In this document: one piece after another, positions 6,080 through 6,457 of the stretch | Layout of the letters: every line of letters begins with the position of its first letter | Numbering within the stretch: the stretch's first letter is position 1 | Origin: Dehalococcoidia bacterium | GTDB taxonomy: Bacteria > Chloroflexota > Dehalococcoidia > SAR202 > UBA11138 | DNA: 6,457 bases | Assembly: GCA_012270625.1 (NCBI GenBank) | Contig: JAAXHZ010000351.1 | Coordinates: 1-6,457, forward strand | Direction of reading: 5' to 3' | Program-made: the position numbers and the translations under genes | The notes under the pieces: generated by a model | Told to the model about the DNA's origin: nothing | The model's database searches: none | Seen by the model: the letters and a program-made list of their open reading frames with translations, nothing else

Positions 6080-6457
6080 TCCCTGAAGAGGGCCTTGTCC
6101 GTCACTTCACCGCTACTGGCTTTGTGGTTCGTGGAGACAGTGTCGCGCTGCACTGGCATCCGAAGGTCAAAGCCTGGCTGCCTCCCGGAGGTCACATCGA
6201 GCCGAACGAAGATCCGGTGCAGGCGGTAATCCGCGAGGCCCTGGAGGAGACCGGCCTCGAAGTCGAAGTCGTTCCGACATCGCCCGATCTGAACCTGGCC
6301 TACCCCGAGCGGGTCCATCCACCGTACACGATCATGGTCGAGGATATTCACGACCCGGCAGATGGGTTTCACAAACACATCGACATGATCTATTTCTGCC
6401 GGCCTGTGACAGACTGTCAACGACTGGCGGAAGGCTGGCAATGGGTGTCGAGAACCA
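6076..6457 (+). CDS. Nudix hydrolase (3' partial)
   Basis: The frame is open from TTG 6076 to the window end (127 full codons), beginning IPEEGLVRHFTATGFVV after the start residue. The Nudix box is complete at residues 39-61: GHIEPNE, seven residues, then REALEETGL, matching G-x5-E-x7-REUxEExGU. E54, E57 and E58 are the metal ligands expected for hydrolysing a nucleoside-diphosphate-linked substrate. WLPPGGHIEPNE is typical of a soluble small-Nudix subgroup of roughly 140-160 residues, so perhaps 20-30 residues lie beyond the window. The substrate is not predictable. The start is inferred: TTG 6076-6078 shares two bases with the TGA (6077-6079) of the lipoprotein gene, which suggests translational coupling. 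An AGGA at 6057-6060 is a distant Shine-Dalgarno candidate. The next in-frame start candidate, GTG 6124, would remove the conserved first strand. Confidence 0.9.
   Translation, partial: MIPEEGLVRHFTATGFVVRGDSVALHWHPKVKAWLPPGGHIEPNEDPVQAVIREALEETGLEVEVVPTSPDLNLAYPERVHPPYTIMVEDIHDPADGFHKHIDMIYFCRPVTDCQRLAEGWQWVSRT

Noticed and set aside
5923..6441. 172-codon reverse-strand open frame opposite the membrane helix and Nudix gene.
   Set aside because: The + strand carries a complete Nudix box here. The reverse product spans two real genes and has no family signature.
1..6457. A novel defence, mobile or toxin-antitoxin system.
   Set aside because: No nuclease, transposase, integrase, CRISPR repeat or toxin-like small gene pair could be found on either strand. 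The genes are metabolic, transport and envelope types.

Overview
The window is a GC-rich, gene-dense stretch of bacterial chromosome. All five genes that can be supported lie on the + strand. The first (acyl-CoA dehydrogenase fold) and last (Nudix) run off the window ends. The source is most likely an uncultured Chloroflexota bacterium of the Dehalococcoidia/SAR202 kind. This is inferred from the DUF4349 lipoprotein with an Ala/Pro linker, the acyl-CoA-dehydrogenase-like flavoprotein, the TTG/GTG starts and a CCCTCACCCC-type intergenic repeat. No rRNA or other phylogenetic marker is present, so the assignment is tentative.

Layout: (1) 1-1152, the 3' part of a flavin-dependent acyl-CoA dehydrogenase-superfamily protein that looks more like the HsaA/DszC monooxygenase branch than a true beta-oxidation enzyme. 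(2) 1153-1384, a 232-base gap with a C-rich/G-rich fold-back repeat (about 1204-1307). (3) 1385-2608, a 12-helix MFS exporter-like permease. (4) 2705-4222, full-length cobyric acid synthase CobQ with an intact Mg-ATP loop and intact glutaminase Cys and His. (5) 4223-4348, a short gap with a good -10 box and a strong Shine-Dalgarno. (6) 4349-6079, a lipoprotein with a DUF4349 domain and coiled coil, two PKD-like Ig folds and a C-terminal membrane helix. (7) 6076-end, a Nudix hydrolase whose TTG start overlaps the stop of the lipoprotein gene; its 3' end is outside the window.

The genes do not form one obvious pathway. CobQ is the only corrin gene visible, and the MFS and flavoprotein genes are generic metabolic or transport functions. 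The only tight coupling is lipoprotein-Nudix, which share bases at the stop/start junction. I see no CRISPR array, tRNA, transposase, toxin-antitoxin pair or defence system. The most unusual object is the DUF4349 protein: two tandem PKD domains sit between its coiled coil and its C-terminal membrane anchor, giving a surface protein that is probably tethered to the membrane at both ends.
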